Shown one piece after another: positions 11,200-22,321 of a stretch of 64,000 nucleotides of DNA. How positions within the stretch are numbered: position 1 is the stretch's first letter; every line of letters starts with the position of its first letter. The translations under genes and the position numbers were made by a program. A model generated the notes under the pieces. It saw only the letters and a list, made by a program, of their open reading frames with translations, made no database searches and was not told where the DNA came from. This DNA is from an uncultured Pseudomonadales bacterium (GTDB lineage: Bacteria; Pseudomonadota; Gammaproteobacteria; Pseudomonadales; Porticoccaceae): contig CALSNK010000017.1 in assembly GCA_943787675.1 (NCBI GenBank), positions 1 through 64,000 on the forward strand. Reading direction: 5' to 3'.

Positions 11200-13359
11200 T
11201 TATATCGCCGATAAATTTGCCGAGGCTAAAATTAATATTTTTGTGCCTACCGCTTCAAAACTAACATGGACTCTGGCGCGTGGGCCATTGCCTTCAAAAT
11301 TCAAAATAACGCCTTCGCCATAAACATTATGAAAAACTTGCTGGCCCAATCCGAAACCGGTGTCACCACCTTCATCACTCTGTATGGCACCGGCAGCATA
11401 GCTGGTGGGTCGGGCTATATTATTTTGCAGCCGAACTTCTTCAATGACTTCTTTGGGAATATCACGAACAAACCGCGACACGGAATTAAAAGATTCACTG
11501 CCATAAATAGACCGGCTTTCGGCAAAGGTTAAGTACAGTTTTTCCATGGCGCGGGTAATACCCACATAGGCCAAACGTCGCTCTTCTTCTAAACGGCCTG
11601 GCTCATCAATAGACATTTTATGGGGAAATAAATTTTCTTCCATGCCCGCAATAAACACGAGAGGAAATTCCAGACCCTTGGCGCTGTGCAACGTCATTAA
11701 CTGCACTGCATCCTGATCTTCATCCGCTTGCCGATCACCGGAGTCCAGAGCCACTTGATCTAAAAACTGGGGTAGCACAGGCAGGTCATTATCTTCCGCT
11801 TCAAAGTTACGGCAGGCGCTGACCAGTTCCTCGAGGTTTTCTACTCGCGCCTGACCACGTTCGCCTTTTTCACGGCGGTGCATTTCAACCAGACCACTGT
11901 GGGCAATGGCATGCTCGGCCTGCTCGGCCAGCGGCAGCTCGTCATGCTGACCGCTCATTTCATTAATTAATTCTATAAATAGTGCGATCGCATTGGTCGC
12001 CCGGGCCGCCATACGCTTTTCTTTAACAATAATAACTGCAGCACCCCACATGGAGGTTTCCTGCTCGCGTGCTAAGGCTCGCATCAATTCTAGAGTACGA
12101 TCACCGATCCCTCGAGTCGGTAGATTCACTACTCGCTCAAAGGCCACATCATCGTGGCAATTTAACATTAGGCGCAAATAGGCGAGGGCACTTTTAATTT
12201 CTAGGCGCTCATAAAAGCGTTGGCCGCCATAAATACGATAGGGGATATCTGCCTGTAATAGTGCCGCTTCAAGAACACGAGACTGGGCATTGGAGCGATA
12301 GAGAATCGCGGAATCTTCTCTGCGGTTGCCCAGGTTAACCCAGCTCTGAATTCGGTCGGCAATATAGCGCGCTTCATCATGCTCATTAAAGGCGGAGTAA
12401 AGTGCGATGGCTTCGCCTTCCCCTGATTCCGTCCACAGACTCTTGCCAAGGCGCTCTGGATTTTTTGCGATAACGGCATTAGCCGCCTGCAAAATATTTG
12501 AGGTGGAGCGATAGTTCTGTTCGAGCTTAACGGTATGAGTTGCAGGGAAATCCCGCTCATAACTAAGAATGTTTTCGACCTTGGCACCACGCCAGCCATA
12601 AATAGACTGGTCATCGTCTCCCACCGCGGTGACAGCACTGACCTTGCCGGCCAATAACCGCAGCCAGGCATACTGCACCGCATTGGTATCTTGGAACTCA
12701 TCTACGAGAATATGCTGAAAGCGCTGCTGGTAATGGTCGAGGACGTCGGGGCAAAATTTCCACAGCTCTAGGGCGCGCAATAACAGCTCGGCAAAATCGA
12801 TGACGCCTAGGCGCTCACAGGTTTCCTCGTAGCCGCGATAAATACGCAACATGGTCGCCAAATAGGGGTCACCACCTTCCTGGATATGAGATGACCGGAG
12901 TCCCTCATCTTTCTGCCCATTGATCCACCATTGGGCCTGCTTAGGCGGCCAGCGTTGTTCATCCAGGTCCATACTGCGCATCACCCGCTTAACCAGCCTT
13001 AGCTGGTCATCGGAATCCAGTATTTGGAAGTTTTCGGGGAGCTTGGCATCTCGCCAGTGAGCCTTGAGCAGGCGATGCGCCAGGCCGTGGAAGGTGCCCA
13101 CCCACATGCCACGCAGTGACATACCCAGCAGCTGATCAATACGCTCACGCATCTCTCGAGAAGCCTTGTTGGTGAACGTCACCGCCAGAATGGAATAGGG
13201 CGATACATTGTCTACCTGAATCTTCCAGGCAATACGATGCACCAGCACGCGAGTTTTACCACTTCCGGCGCCCGCCAATACCAGCAAATGCTTCTTGTCG
13301 CTGGTGACGGCTTCTTCCTGAGCGGAATTTAATTTATTGAGTATCGAGGTTACGTCCAT
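11200..13359 (-). CDS. uvrD: DNA helicase II
   Basis: SF1A 3'-5' helicase of nucleotide excision and mismatch repair. The open frame continues upstream, but the start chosen is the ATG at 13359, giving MDVTSILNKLN, which aligns with the E. coli UvrD start; this gives 719 residues. Motifs in order are AGAGSGKT (Walker A), TFTNKASREM (Ia), VDEFQDTN (II), GDDDQSIYGWRGA (III), LEQNYRS (IV), TLHSAKGLEFP (V) and YVGITRAMEKL (VI). The C-terminal tail after about 650 resembles the UvrD/PcrA Tudor-like region (GQQVFHNVYGEGVILN). Confidence 0.97.
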   Translation of the reverse strand: MDVTSILNKLNSAQEEAVTSDKKHLLVLAGAGSGKTRVLVHRIAWKIQVDNVSPYSILAVTFTNKASREMRERIDQLLGMSLRGMWVGTFHGLAHRLLKAHWRDAKLPENFQILDSDDQLRLVKRVMRSMDLDEQRWPPKQAQWWINGQKDEGLRSSHIQEGGDPYLATMLRIYRGYEETCERLGVIDFAELLLRALELWKFCPDVLDHYQQRFQHILVDEFQDTNAVQYAWLRLLAGKVSAVTAVGDDDQSIYGWRGAKVENILSYERDFPATHTVKLEQNYRSTSNILQAANAVIAKNPERLGKSLWTESGEGEAIALYSAFNEHDEARYIADRIQSWVNLGNRREDSAILYRSNAQSRVLEAALLQADIPYRIYGGQRFYERLEIKSALAYLRLMLNCHDDVAFERVVNLPTRGIGDRTLELMRALAREQETSMWGAAVIIVKEKRMAARATNAIALFIELINEMSGQHDELPLAEQAEHAIAHSGLVEMHRREKGERGQARVENLEELVSACRNFEAEDNDLPVLPQFLDQVALDSGDRQADEDQDAVQLMTLHSAKGLEFPLVFIAGMEENLFPHKMSIDEPGRLEEERRLAYVGITRAMEKLYLTFAESRSIYGSESFNSVSRFVRDIPKEVIEEVRLQNNIARPTSYAAGAIQSDEGGDTGFGLGQQVFHNVYGEGVILNFEGNGPRARVHVSFEAVGTKILILASANLSAI

Positions 13360-13526
13360 AGGCCTGCATTCTAGCAATATAACGCTCAAAAAACGGCCTG
13401 ACGGACATTTCTTTTTGCGGCTATTCGGCGAAATATATTTATGGCTGAGTTCACTGGCCAAATAACCAATATTTAGGCTAATTAAGCGGTTTTTTACTAC
13501 AAAACTAGCATTGAGGGCGGTTTTCT

Positions 13527-13541
13527 TGTAAATTTTTTACA
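13527..13541. promoter_or_regulatory. Probable HexR operator
   Basis: A near-perfect 15-bp palindrome (TGTAAATTTTTTACA) 21 bp upstream of the hexR-like start. It differs at one position from the HexR consensus as I recall it (TGTARTWWWWNYACA). The position is suited to autoregulation. Confidence 0.65.
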
Positions 13542-13562
13542 TAAATCACAGATGGTTATTCC

Positions 13563-14411
13563 ATGAAGCCTGCAGAACTGACTCAATCCATTAGCGACAC
13601 CATTCCTCAGCTCCGTAAATCAGAGCGCAAAGTGGCAGAATTCGTACTCAAAGACCCTCTCAATGTGATTCGTATGCGGATTGTCGACCTAGCCCAACAT
13701 TCTGGCGTCAGTGAACCAACCGTCGTGCGCTTTTGCCGAGCGGTGGGCTGCCACGGGTTTCAAGACTTTAAGTTGGCACTGGCACAGCAGCTTGCTTCCA
13801 GTCCGAGTTATGGCCAGATAGCCGTGACTGACAAAGACTCTACCCGCGAGTACACACATAAGGTATTCGATTCAACGGTAGATACCTTACTCAAGGTTAG
13901 AGACAGTCTGGTCTTGGCAAACTTAGAAGCAGCGGTCTCGGCTATTAGCGCCGCAGGCCGAGTTGAATTTTATGGCTTTGGTGCCTCAGCTGCCGTGGCC
14001 TTTGATGCACAGCATAAATTTTTCCGGTTGCAGATTACATCGGCGGCCTACTCTGATCCTCACCTACAAAATATGTCAGCGACCTCTCTCCATCCTGGAG
14101 ATGTTGTGATTGCTATATCTCAATCTGGACGAACTCAGGCACTGCTAGATTCAATGGAATTAGTAAAGCGCGCCGGTGGTATTGTTATCGGTATGGCCCC
14201 CAGTGGTTCACCTGTCGCTAAAAGCGCAACGATTGGAATCGAAGTTGATGCCAAGGAAGACATTCAAATTTACACACCACTGTCATCGCGAATTGCCCAT
14301 CTGGCTGTCATTGATGTGTTGGCAATTGGCGTGGCTCAAAAGAAGGGACCGCAGCTAGACGCCCACCTACAAAAACTGCAAGCTGGACTAGCGTCCTTGC
14401 GAAGCCAGTAA
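13563..14411 (+). CDS. hexR: HexR-like transcriptional regulator (RpiR/MurR family)
   Basis: Sugar-phosphate-sensing repressor/activator; HexR proteins control central carbon genes and respond to 2-keto-3-deoxy-6-phosphogluconate. The 282 residues comprise an RpiR-type HTH domain (1-77; LAQHSGVSEPTVVRFCRAVG) and a SIS sugar-isomerase domain (about 115-255; FYGFGASAAVAFDAQHKF and ISQSGRTQALLDS). These SIS segments closely resemble Pseudomonas HexR. It stands alone next to uvrD rather than beside zwf/edd/eda, so the name rests on sequence and the upstream palindrome. Confidence 0.82.
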   Translation: MKPAELTQSISDTIPQLRKSERKVAEFVLKDPLNVIRMRIVDLAQHSGVSEPTVVRFCRAVGCHGFQDFKLALAQQLASSPSYGQIAVTDKDSTREYTHKVFDSTVDTLLKVRDSLVLANLEAAVSAISAAGRVEFYGFGASAAVAFDAQHKFFRLQITSAAYSDPHLQNMSATSLHPGDVVIAISQSGRTQALLDSMELVKRAGGIVIGMAPSGSPVAKSATIGIEVDAKEDIQIYTPLSSRIAHLAVIDVLAIGVAQKKGPQLDAHLQKLQAGLASLRSQ

Positions 14412-14598
14412 TGTCTGACAGACTAGTACTGAATTAAAAATCATCACAGTAACCAAATTTTGTGTCTTCAGTTATTTTGGTCTACGTTTATCACCGTAGG
14501 CAGTAAATCTTAATTCGATAATTCATCGTTTCTACAAGTCGTTCACGCGTAAGAATGTTGGCCACTAAGGCCTTAATTTATTTACAAGGAGAAACACT

Positions 14599-14931
14599 AT
14601 GTTAGAAGAAAACAATGAAGATACGTTGACTCTACCCATCGCAAATGTATTTATGGTGCCAGTCCGCACCGGTATAGCAGTCACTGCTATTGGGGCGGTC
14701 ATTTTCTTTGCCGCCTTAGCACCACTTGCCACTGCACTTGTCGTTATCGGTGCTGCTGCACTTTTACTACTAGTAGGCGTGGGAATTTTCCATACCCTGA
14801 CCTGTATTATTAAGGCGCAGTATGCGGCGGGTGGGGCCAAGGCTGCAGCTGCAGCTCTCACCTATGGATTTCCAACCTACGCAGCACTGGTTGCTTCATG
14901 GCCCTGGTATGTTAGAGCAGTAGCCTGTTAA
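14599..14931 (+). CDS. Small hydrophobic membrane protein, unknown
   Basis: A 110-residue protein with a good ribosome site (AAGGAG, 7 bp before ATG). After a short acidic N-terminus (LEENNEDT) there are two long hydrophobic segments (about 23-68, rich in Ala/Gly/Val/Leu) and a final hydrophobic stretch ending WYVRAVAC. I do not recognise the family. It is flanked by a strong terminator and appears monocistronic. The 187-bp region upstream shows no other gene. Confidence 0.7.
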   Translation: MLEENNEDTLTLPIANVFMVPVRTGIAVTAIGAVIFFAALAPLATALVVIGAAALLLLVGVGIFHTLTCIIKAQYAAGGAKAAAAALTYGFPTYAALVASWPWYVRAVAC

Positions 14932-14947
14932 GACTATTTCTGGCACA

Positions 14948-14983
14948 AAAAAAGGCCTCTGCCATATCCCAGAGGCCTTTTTT
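14948..14983. terminator. Bidirectional rho-independent terminator
   Basis: A tract, GGCCTCTG stem, eight-base loop, CAGAGGCC stem and T tract. It serves the small membrane protein on plus and the convergent DUF2306-like gene on minus. Confidence 0.92.
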
Positions 14984-14985
14984 GT

Positions 14986-15369
14986 TCATCCAAATATAAA
15001 CTGGTGAAAAATTCTTCCAGGTGCCAAGGTAAAAAGACCCGCGATAACCAGGGCCCCTATATAGACATTAATCATAGTGGTCATATGTAGTTTTCTATAT
15101 TTTTGGATTTTGGTTTGTTTGTATCTTCTAATACTCCATATCGAAACGACGAGAGTAATTAAAGTTACCGGAATAAGCAGGTGAATAAAACTATATTCTC
15201 CAGGCGTTATTTCTTGAATAAAGACGGCTGTCACACTCACAATCCCTAGAGATGTAATCCATATTTTCCCAAGAAATTTGTGCTGCCCTGTGCCTTTTTG
15301 TGTTAAAAAAACAAATAGTCCAAGAGGGACCGCTAATAGCGCAAAGAATGCGTGAATGATAATGACCAT
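14986..15369 (-). CDS. DUF2306-like four-helix membrane protein
   Basis: A 127-residue protein with four hydrophobic helices (about 3-22, 33-50, 62-82, 99-118). HxxxG-type features (GTGQHKFLGKIW, KYRKLHMTTM) with conserved His residues in or near helices resemble DUF2306 membrane proteins. Function is unknown. It is convergent with the preceding gene and has about 150 bp of AT-rich non-coding DNA upstream. Confidence 0.7.
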   Translation of the reverse strand: MVIIIHAFFALLAVPLGLFVFLTQKGTGQHKFLGKIWITSLGIVSVTAVFIQEITPGEYSFIHLLIPVTLITLVVSIWSIRRYKQTKIQKYRKLHMTTMINVYIGALVIAGLFTLAPGRIFHQFIFG

Positions 15370-15520
15370 AGTCTACTCAACTTTTATTGATTTTATAAAG
15401 TGAACTAATTTGGGTTTTATTAATTATTTATTGTTCTATTAATTTTCTGGCTAAATTCGCTACTCTGCCGAATGTAGCTAGTCTAAGTCCAATGACCGAA
15501 CAGATATTTTTATATCAAAT

Positions 15521-15958
15521 TTATAGGTCTATTTGAATTTTTTTATGATCTACCAAAATAAACGATGCCGCTTCAAATTTAGGTGCCGAAAATGTGCCCA
15601 TAGCATTATTAGAGAACCCAAACTCCTCTTTTGGCATTCCAAGAAAATTGGTATCAAGCTTCTCGTTTCCATTGGCGTCAATATAAAATCCAATCGCATA
15701 GGTTCCAGCGGGGATTTCAAAGGAGTCTCTATAAATTCCTTTAGAAACGCGTTTAACAGCACCCGATACTATCCCAGGTCGCTCGCCAGGCTGATCGCCT
15801 TTGTCTGCCTCGAATACTTCTTTGGAATCGTAAATTGCTAAATGCAGCATTCCTTCTTTGGTAACGCCATGGATTTCAACGTCTAAAGTATCCGCATTTA
15901 GTGTGGAAGCACCGAGGACTGCTATTAGGTAAAAAAATATTTTTATATTATGAGTCAC
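15521..15958 (-). CDS. DUF2141-like periplasmic protein
   Basis: A 145-residue protein with an N-terminal signal peptide (about 1-22, cleaved near LNA). The mature part reads LDVEIHGVTKEGMLHLAIYDS, then GTYAIGFYIDANGNEKLDTN and GMPKEEFGFSNNA; this is the DUF2141 pattern, a predicted beta-sandwich with a DxNGNxxLDxN loop that resembles a metal-binding loop. No function is established for the family. About 200 bp without a visible gene separates it from glmS. Confidence 0.8.
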   Translation of the reverse strand: MTHNIKIFFYLIAVLGASTLNADTLDVEIHGVTKEGMLHLAIYDSKEVFEADKGDQPGERPGIVSGAVKRVSKGIYRDSFEIPAGTYAIGFYIDANGNEKLDTNFLGMPKEEFGFSNNAMGTFSAPKFEAASFILVDHKKIQIDL

Positions 15959-16146
15959 GTCGCTATTCCTATTTGAGGTTTGGAACTACCGTACACTGAC
16001 TCAGTGGTTTATAAAAGCGTTTTAGAACAGCGCTTTAGAACAGTGAAGGTATACTACTTATAATTTTCTTCGAGTATTTGCTTGTCTTGTAATGTCTTGA
16101 TTAACTTCTTTACGGCTAATCCTTCGATTATTATCTCCCTCTAAAT

Positions 16147-16171
16147 CACTGTTCGAAACTATTCGACAGTG
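16147..16171. other. Stem-loop spanning the glmS stop codon
   Basis: CACTG-T-TCGAA, loop ACTA, TTCGA-CAGTG: ten base pairs with one bulged base. It overlaps the last glmS codons and lacks a T tract, so it is not a classical terminator. It could be a 3' stability element. Confidence 0.5.
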
Positions 16172-17988
16172 ACTGATTTTGCTAGATTTCTCGGCTGATC
16201 TACATCCGTACCCTTAAGTAAAGCAACATGATAAGACAGCATCTGTAATGGCAGCGTATAAATAATCGCCTCTAAACTTTTTGGTACATGAGGCATGGCA
16301 ATAACAGTAGTGCCCGGCTCGCTTACAAAACCTGAATCAGCATCCGCAAAAACAAATAGCTGGCCGCCACGCGCCCGAACTTCGTGTAGATTTGATTTTA
16401 GTTTCTCCAATAATTCATTATTGGGTGCAACCGTTACTACGGGCATATCTTCATCAACTAGTGCCAGTGGCCCATGTTTTAATTCACCCGATGGGTAGGC
16501 TTCGGCGTGAATATAGGAGATTTCTTTTAGCTTTAACGCTCCCTCCATTGCAATGGGGTACTGCTCGCCACGGCCCAAAAATAGTGCATGGTGCTTGTTG
16601 GCAAAGGCTTCTGACATTTCCTCAATAACAGAATCTAGCGCCAACACCTGACGACAGAGTTGTGGTAATTGATGCAGGTTTTTGACTAACTCTTGTTCTA
16701 CTTTTTTATCGAGACCTTTATGTCGACCAAGAGATAAAGTCAAAAGCTGTAACGCCACCAACTGAGTCGTAAATGCTTTAGTAGACGCAACACCAATTTC
16801 TACACCGGCCATAGTCATGAGTGAAATATTTGATTCACGCACGAGCGAACTATTAGCAACATTACAAATTGCTAGAAATCCAAGATAGTTATTTTCTTTT
16901 GCTTTGCGCAGTGCAGCTAAGGTATCTGCTGTTTCGCCGGACTGAGAAATAGTAACAAACAGAGTGCCGGCTGGAACAGGTACCTTTCGATAGCGGTATT
17001 CGCTGGCCACTTCGACCTGGCAAGGAACACCTACATGTTCTTCCAACCAGTATTTGGCAACAAGTCCAGAATGAAAGCTGGTGCCGCAGGCAATGATATG
17101 GATGTTGTTAGTTTGGGTAAAAATCGCGTCGGCCTGATAGCCGAAAATAGCTTCTAGAATATGATCGTCGCCAATACGTCCGGCGGTGGTATCGGCAAGA
17201 ACCGAGGCCTGTTCAAACATCTCTTTTTTCATAAAGTGCCTGTACTCGCCTTTTTCTGCAACTAAATCTTTTTCATCTAGTTGCTGCTGCGATCGCTCTA
17301 CGCTATTTCCCTTGTCATCGTAGATACTGCATTTTTCAGCAGAGAGCTCTACCAAATCACCTTCTTCTAAAAAGATAAATCGATCCGTTACCTGACGTAG
17401 GGCCATCTGGTCTGATGCAATAAAGTGTTCATCAATACCAAGCCCAACAACTAATGGACTACCGCTGCGGGCCCCAATAATAGTATGGGGTTGATCGTCA
17501 ACAATGACGCCTAGGGCATAGGCACCCTCTAACTTAGCAATCACGTGCTGGACTGCGGTGCGCAGATCGTCGGTAGTTTTTAATTGATGATGTACTAGGT
17601 GTCCGATAACTTCGCTATCGGTTTCAGAGAGTATTTCGTAGCCTAGGGCAATGACGTCTTTACGTAATTGATCGTGATTTTCAATAATGCCGTTATGGAC
17701 GACGGAGACACCATTAGAAGTATGAGGATGAGAATTAATAGTGCTTGGCTTGCCGTGGGTTGCCCAACGGGTGTGGGCAATGCCGGTATTGCCCGCTAAG
17801 GGTTGCTGCTCGGCAACCGCTTCAAGTGCGGCAACTTTACCGACACTTTTTCTAGTCTGTAATTTTTTATTTTCATCGATAATGGAAAGTCCGGCTGAAT
17901 CGTATCCGCGATACTCAAGACGGTGCAGACCTTCAATTAATATTTTATATACGTTTCTGTGGGTGGCCGCGCCAACTATTCCGCACAT
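16159..17988 (-). CDS. glmS: Glutamine--fructose-6-phosphate aminotransferase
   Basis: Makes glucosamine-6-phosphate, the first step of UDP-GlcNAc synthesis for peptidoglycan and LPS. At 609 residues it equals the E. coli enzyme. The N-terminal glutaminase domain begins MCGIVGA with catalytic Cys2, followed by two SIS domains (about 285-425 and 455-600; SQSGETADT, SGELKHGPLAL) and the C-terminal VTVE. It lies 3 bp downstream of glmU, forming a glmUS operon. Confidence 0.98.
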   Translation of the reverse strand: MCGIVGAATHRNVYKILIEGLHRLEYRGYDSAGLSIIDENKKLQTRKSVGKVAALEAVAEQQPLAGNTGIAHTRWATHGKPSTINSHPHTSNGVSVVHNGIIENHDQLRKDVIALGYEILSETDSEVIGHLVHHQLKTTDDLRTAVQHVIAKLEGAYALGVIVDDQPHTIIGARSGSPLVVGLGIDEHFIASDQMALRQVTDRFIFLEEGDLVELSAEKCSIYDDKGNSVERSQQQLDEKDLVAEKGEYRHFMKKEMFEQASVLADTTAGRIGDDHILEAIFGYQADAIFTQTNNIHIIACGTSFHSGLVAKYWLEEHVGVPCQVEVASEYRYRKVPVPAGTLFVTISQSGETADTLAALRKAKENNYLGFLAICNVANSSLVRESNISLMTMAGVEIGVASTKAFTTQLVALQLLTLSLGRHKGLDKKVEQELVKNLHQLPQLCRQVLALDSVIEEMSEAFANKHHALFLGRGEQYPIAMEGALKLKEISYIHAEAYPSGELKHGPLALVDEDMPVVTVAPNNELLEKLKSNLHEVRARGGQLFVFADADSGFVSEPGTTVIAMPHVPKSLEAIIYTLPLQMLSYHVALLKGTDVDQPRNLAKSVTVE

Positions 17989-17991
17989 GAT

Positions 17992-19362
17992 TTAACTTTC
18001 CTTTTTAGTGGGGCGTTTCCAGCCCGAAATATTACGCTGTTTGGCGCGACTTACCGCTAATGTATCTGCTGACACATCTTTATTGACCGTTGATCCCGCG
18101 GCCACAAATCCTTTATTGGCAATTTTTATAGGGGCAATCAATGTGCTGTTAGACCCAATAAATACACCGTTCCCCATAGTGGTTTTATGTTTATTTACGC
18201 CATCGTAGTTACAGGTAATTGTGCCTGCACCTACATTGACGTTCTCACCAAGCTCGGCATCGCCCACATAGCTAAGATGATTAATTTTGCTGCCATTACC
18301 AACAATGGCTTTTTTGGTTTCAACAAAATTACCTACCTTTGTATCGGTGCCCAAGTCTGTCCCTGGACGTAGCCGGGCAAAGGGACCAATAATCGCTCGG
18401 TCGCCGATGACTGTTTGCTCTATATGGCTGTTGGCTTTTATTTCTACCCCATCACCGATCGTACTATTAATAATCTGGCAGTTCGGCCCAATGGTTACAT
18501 TAGAACCGATAGTCACCGTGCCTTCGAAGACACAGTTAATATCAATAAAGTTATCAGTGCCTGCGGTTAGCTTGCCGCGCTGATCGAAGCGGTGGGGATC
18601 TGCCAGACTCGTTCCGGACAGCATAAGTGCTTCGGCCAATTCACGCTGATGGGCGCGCTCAAGTTGACTGAGTTGCACTCTGTTATTCACCCCTTCTACC
18701 TCGGTAGCCGATGTCGGTTGAATACTGGTCACGCTAAAGGCGTGACTGCGGGCCAATGCAATTAAATCAGTAAGATAAAATTCGCCCTGGGCGTTATTGT
18801 TATCAATCTGTGGAAGCCAGGCTCTCAGCTGTTCGGCACCCAGCGCCAATACGCCGGTATTGATCTCTTTGAGGGTCAATTGCTCTGCGCTCGCGTCTTT
18901 CTGTTCAATAATAGATTCAATCTCACCCGCTGTATTACGCACGATCCGCCCATAGCCCATTGGGTCGTCGAGGCGAATAGTGAGCAGGGAAATTGACTGA
19001 TCGGTGACGGCCCCCAACATCTTGGCAATGGTGTCGGCTTTGATGAGTGGCACATCACCATACAGAATTAAGACTTTGGCATCTTTGCGCAAATAGGGCA
19101 GTGCCATTTCCACGGCATGGGCTGTGCCTAGCTGCTCTGTCTGTTGCACAAACACTGCTTCGGCGGCGGCGAAAGTCTTTTCCACTCGCTCGGCACCATG
19201 GCCGGTTACGATAATTTTCTGTGAATTGGTCACCGTGTCGGCTGCCGCTATAACATGGCCCAGCATAGGTGTTCCGGCCAGAGGGTGAAGAACCTTGGGC
19301 AGGGAGGATTGCATGCGCGTACCCTTACCAGCGGCAAGGATGACAATGTCTGTTTTACTCAT
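17992..19362 (-). CDS. glmU: Bifunctional GlcN-1-P acetyltransferase / GlcNAc-1-P uridyltransferase
   Basis: Catalyses the last two steps to UDP-GlcNAc. The N-terminal pyrophosphorylase domain carries LAAGKGTRM (about 9-17). The C-terminal half is a left-handed beta-helix of hexapeptide repeats with RLRPGTDLG, GNFVETKKA, NHLSYVGDAELG and NYDGVNKHKT. Length (456) equals E. coli GlmU. It is transcribed with glmS and follows the atp operon as in E. coli and Pseudomonas. Confidence 0.98.
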   Translation of the reverse strand: MSKTDIVILAAGKGTRMQSSLPKVLHPLAGTPMLGHVIAAADTVTNSQKIIVTGHGAERVEKTFAAAEAVFVQQTEQLGTAHAVEMALPYLRKDAKVLILYGDVPLIKADTIAKMLGAVTDQSISLLTIRLDDPMGYGRIVRNTAGEIESIIEQKDASAEQLTLKEINTGVLALGAEQLRAWLPQIDNNNAQGEFYLTDLIALARSHAFSVTSIQPTSATEVEGVNNRVQLSQLERAHQRELAEALMLSGTSLADPHRFDQRGKLTAGTDNFIDINCVFEGTVTIGSNVTIGPNCQIINSTIGDGVEIKANSHIEQTVIGDRAIIGPFARLRPGTDLGTDTKVGNFVETKKAIVGNGSKINHLSYVGDAELGENVNVGAGTITCNYDGVNKHKTTMGNGVFIGSNSTLIAPIKIANKGFVAAGSTVNKDVSADTLAVSRAKQRNISGWKRPTKKES

Positions 19363-19460
19363 AGGGTTTCCGCTGATACTCCGTGCCCAAGGGTTTAATA
19401 GGGCTTACGTTACTGTCAAAATCGTGGCAACACAAGTCTACCGCGGAGATATTTACAGGC

Positions 19461-19490
19461 AAAAAAAAGGGCAGCTAAGCCACCCTTTTT
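19461..19490 (-). terminator. Terminator of the ATP synthase operon
   Basis: On the minus strand: A tract, GGGTGGC, loop TTA, GCTGCCC (seven pairs with two G-T wobbles) and an eight-base T tract, 20 bp after the atpC stop. Confidence 0.85.
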
Positions 19491-19509
19491 AAATCAATCT
19501 GATCTGAAA

Positions 19510-19935
19510 TCAACCACCTAACTTTTTGCGTAGCGTTTGCACTGTGCGTAGCTGAGCTGTTGCTACTGCTAACATGCTGGCGGCTTTTGAATACTCGATT
19601 TCGCCGGCCTGATTAGCCATTGCCTGCTCTGCACTTTTAACGGCTTCGGCTGCTGCCGCTTCGTCGATATCTCCGGCACGAACAGCTGTGTCAGCAAGTA
19701 TCGAGATGCAATTTGGCTGCACTTCTAAATAACCACCGGACAGATAGTAAATTTCTTCTTCACTATTCTGTTTGACCAGACGTACTGGACCGGGCTTTAA
19801 GTCACTCAGTAGTGGCGCATGACCTGCTGTAATACCCAACTCGCCAAGAGAACCAGTGGCAACCACCATCTCGACTAAGCCGGAGAACAGAGATTCATCC
19901 GCACTTACGATGTCACAATGAACTGTTATAGCCAT
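19510..19935 (-). CDS. atpC: ATP synthase F1 epsilon subunit
   Basis: Central-stalk subunit that couples and inhibits F1. The 141-residue protein has the N-terminal beta-sandwich (about 1-85; [19 protein letters not shown]) and a C-terminal two-helix domain (about 90-140). Last gene of the operon, followed by a terminator. Confidence 0.97.
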   Translation of the reverse strand: MAITVHCDIVSADESLFSGLVEMVVATGSLGELGITAGHAPLLSDLKPGPVRLVKQNSEEEIYYLSGGYLEVQPNCISILADTAVRAGDIDEAAAAEAVKSAEQAMANQAGEIEYSKAASMLAVATAQLRTVQTLRKKLGG

Positions 19936-19993
19936 ATCTTTCTAGACCCTTTATAGACCCGTTCTACACCATTTCTGGACAGTAGTCGTTTAA

Positions 19994-21433
<1,440 letters not shown>

Positions 21434-22294
21434 TTATACGGCGGCTGCGCCACTTACAATCTCGGACAGCTCTTGTGTAATCGCTGCCTGACGGGCCTTG
21501 TTATAAAGAAGTTGCAACTCGTCTATCATTTCACCGGCATTGTCGGTGGCACTTTTCATGGCCAGCATTCTTGCTGCTTGCTCACATGCTTTGTTTTCTA
21601 CTACACCTTGATAGACCTGAGATTCGATATAACGAATCAATAATCCATCCAGTAATTCTTTCGCGTCTGGCTCGTAAATATAGTCCCAGTGATGAGAGAT
21701 ACTCTCGTCACCCACTGGCGCTAACGGCAACAGCTGCTCTACTCTTGGCTTCTGAGTCATGGTGTTTACAAACTCATTACTGACGACAAAGAGTTTATCC
21801 ACACGACCCTCATCAAAGGCGTCTAACATTACCTTCACGCCACCAATAAGGTCTGCGGCGTTAGGCTCGTCACCAACATCTTTGACGGCCGCAACAACAT
21901 TCCCACCGACAGCACCAAAAAATGCCCCGGCTTTGTTGCCCACAACACAGATATCAACGTCAACACCCTCATCAGACAAGGCTTTCATTGACTTCAATGC
22001 CGTTTTGAATAGATTAATATTCAAACCACCACAGAGGCCACGATCTGTCGAAATGATAATGTAGCCAACACGCTTCACTTCGCGCTGGGCCAAATACTGA
22101 TGTTTGTATTCGGACACAGCGTTAGCAATATGACCCACTACATCACGGATGCGGCCTGCATAGGGCTTGCCCAGCTGCATACGCTCCTGGGCACGACGCA
22201 TTTTACTCGCAGCTACCATTTCCATGGCGCTAGTGATTTTCTGCGTGCTACCAATACTAGCAATTTTGGTTTTTACTTCTTTTCCGATTGCCAT
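21434..22294 (-). CDS. atpG: ATP synthase F1 gamma subunit
   Basis: Rotor shaft of F1. The 286-residue protein starts with [20 protein letters not shown] and ends in the conserved long C-terminal helix ([19 protein letters not shown]). The central Rossmann-like part has [11 protein letters not shown]. Confidence 0.98.
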   Translation of the reverse strand: MAIGKEVKTKIASIGSTQKITSAMEMVAASKMRRAQERMQLGKPYAGRIRDVVGHIANAVSEYKHQYLAQREVKRVGYIIISTDRGLCGGLNINLFKTALKSMKALSDEGVDVDICVVGNKAGAFFGAVGGNVVAAVKDVGDEPNAADLIGGVKVMLDAFDEGRVDKLFVVSNEFVNTMTQKPRVEQLLPLAPVGDESISHHWDYIYEPDAKELLDGLLIRYIESQVYQGVVENKACEQAARMLAMKSATDNAGEMIDELQLLYNKARQAAITQELSEIVSGAAAV

Positions 22295-22321
22295 CTCTTA
22301 TGCCTGTCCAGTTACGCTGAC

